Source of the DNA: an uncultured bacterium
GTDB lineage: Bacteria; Desulfobacterota; Desulfobulbia; Desulfobulbales; Desulfobulbaceae
Direction of reading: 5' to 3'
Length of the DNA stretch: 5,122 nucleotides
Assembly: GCA_903842475.1 (NCBI GenBank)
Contig: CAIMMA010000715.1
Span: 1 to 5,122 of the forward strand
How positions within the stretch are numbered: position 1 is the first letter of the stretch; each line of letters opens with the position of its first letter. The notes under the pieces are model-generated. The model saw nothing but the letters and a program-made list of their open reading frames with translations. It was not told the DNA's origin and ran no database searches. Shown piece by piece: positions 4,780 to 5,122 of the stretch. The translations under genes were made by a program, and so were the position numbers.

Positions 4780-5122
4780 CCGAGCAGGGAATGCCTGATC
4801 TCGCCGTCGACCATGGTGAGTACGGCCCGGCCTTGCAGCCGCCAGCCGAGGAACGGGGTGTTGCGACTTTTGGAACGCACCTGCTCTTGGGTGTAGAGCA
4901 ACTCGCGTTCCGGATCGATCAGGGTGACGTCCGCCGGGGCTCCGGGGCTGAGGGTCCCGCCGGGGATGGCGAGGATGGCGGCCGGATTGACCGCCATGAG
5001 TTCGACCAGCCGTTTGGCATCGATCACCTGGTCGCGCACCAGGGCGAGCGCCAAGGGCAGGGCGGTTTCCAGGCCGATGATGCCGTTGGCCGCGGCATCG
5101 AATTCGGTTTCCTTTTCGAGGA
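4776..5122 (-). CDS. pyrC: Dihydroorotase, class I, C-terminal fragment (runs off window edge)
   Basis: The last 114 residues are visible. They carry the class I dihydroorotase signature: an EFDAAANGIIGLETALPLAL block (GLETALPL at visible residues 16-23), then GAPADVTLIDP (60-70) from the amidohydrolase composite beta-domain, and SKSRNTPFLGW (83-93) followed by GRAVLTMVDGEIRH, the standard end of this family. The enzyme cyclises N-carbamoyl-aspartate to dihydroorotate in pyrimidine synthesis. Because GLETALPL and the C-terminal substrate-loop segment are intact, an active enzyme is likely, but the HxH metal site and catalytic Asp lie outside the window. The frame stays open to the right edge, so no start is visible; the TTG at 5054 is simply an internal Leu codon. 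The TAA stop (4778-4776) overlaps the queC stop on the other strand. Confidence 0.93.
   Translation of the reverse strand, partial: LEKETEFDAAANGIIGLETALPLALALVRDQVIDAKRLVELMAVNPAAILAIPGGTLSPGAPADVTLIDPERELLYTQEQVRSKSRNTPFLGWRLQGRAVLTMVDGEIRHSLLG

Overview
The window looks like ordinary chromosomal DNA from a GC-rich Gram-negative bacterium. The protein styles (a long-form GAPDH with a SAASCTTTC active site, a class I dihydroorotase) suggest Desulfobacterota / former Deltaproteobacteria, perhaps near Desulfobulbales. That placement is inferred from remembered family resemblance, not from a search. I see no mobile elements, CRISPR arrays, tRNA or rRNA genes, or phage genes.

Left part (1-2999, minus strand): a lower-glycolysis operon read right to left. 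The order is GAPDH (1779-2999), rimI-type N-acetyltransferase (1324-1782), pgk (152-1327) and the first 26 codons of tpiA (1-80, running off the edge). GAPDH/rimI and rimI/pgk each overlap by 4 bases (GTGA and ATGA), so a ribosomal-protein acetyltransferase is translationally coupled between two glycolytic enzymes. A 71-base gap before tpiA holds a compact hairpin just upstream of a good Shine-Dalgarno site.

Middle (3000-3346): a divergent intergenic region of about 350 bases. It carries a convincing extended -10 promoter (TGCTATAAT on the minus strand, 3120-3128) for the glycolytic operon, with a leader of about 114 nt. The promoter for the rightward genes is unclear.

Right part (3347-4779, plus strand): sfsA (PD-(D/E)xK-fold protein, sugar fermentation stimulation family) followed 20 bases later by queC (7-cyano-7-deazaguanine synthase, preQ0 synthesis). 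The end of a class I dihydroorotase gene (pyrC, 4776-5122, minus strand) converges on queC, and the two stop codons share one TTAA.

Together the genes cover triose-phosphate metabolism, a translation-linked modification enzyme (RimI), tRNA queuosine precursor synthesis and pyrimidine synthesis. I found no clear undescribed system. The most interesting points are the divergent GAPDH active and cofactor sites, the rimI insertion in the glycolytic operon, and the regulatory structures between genes.
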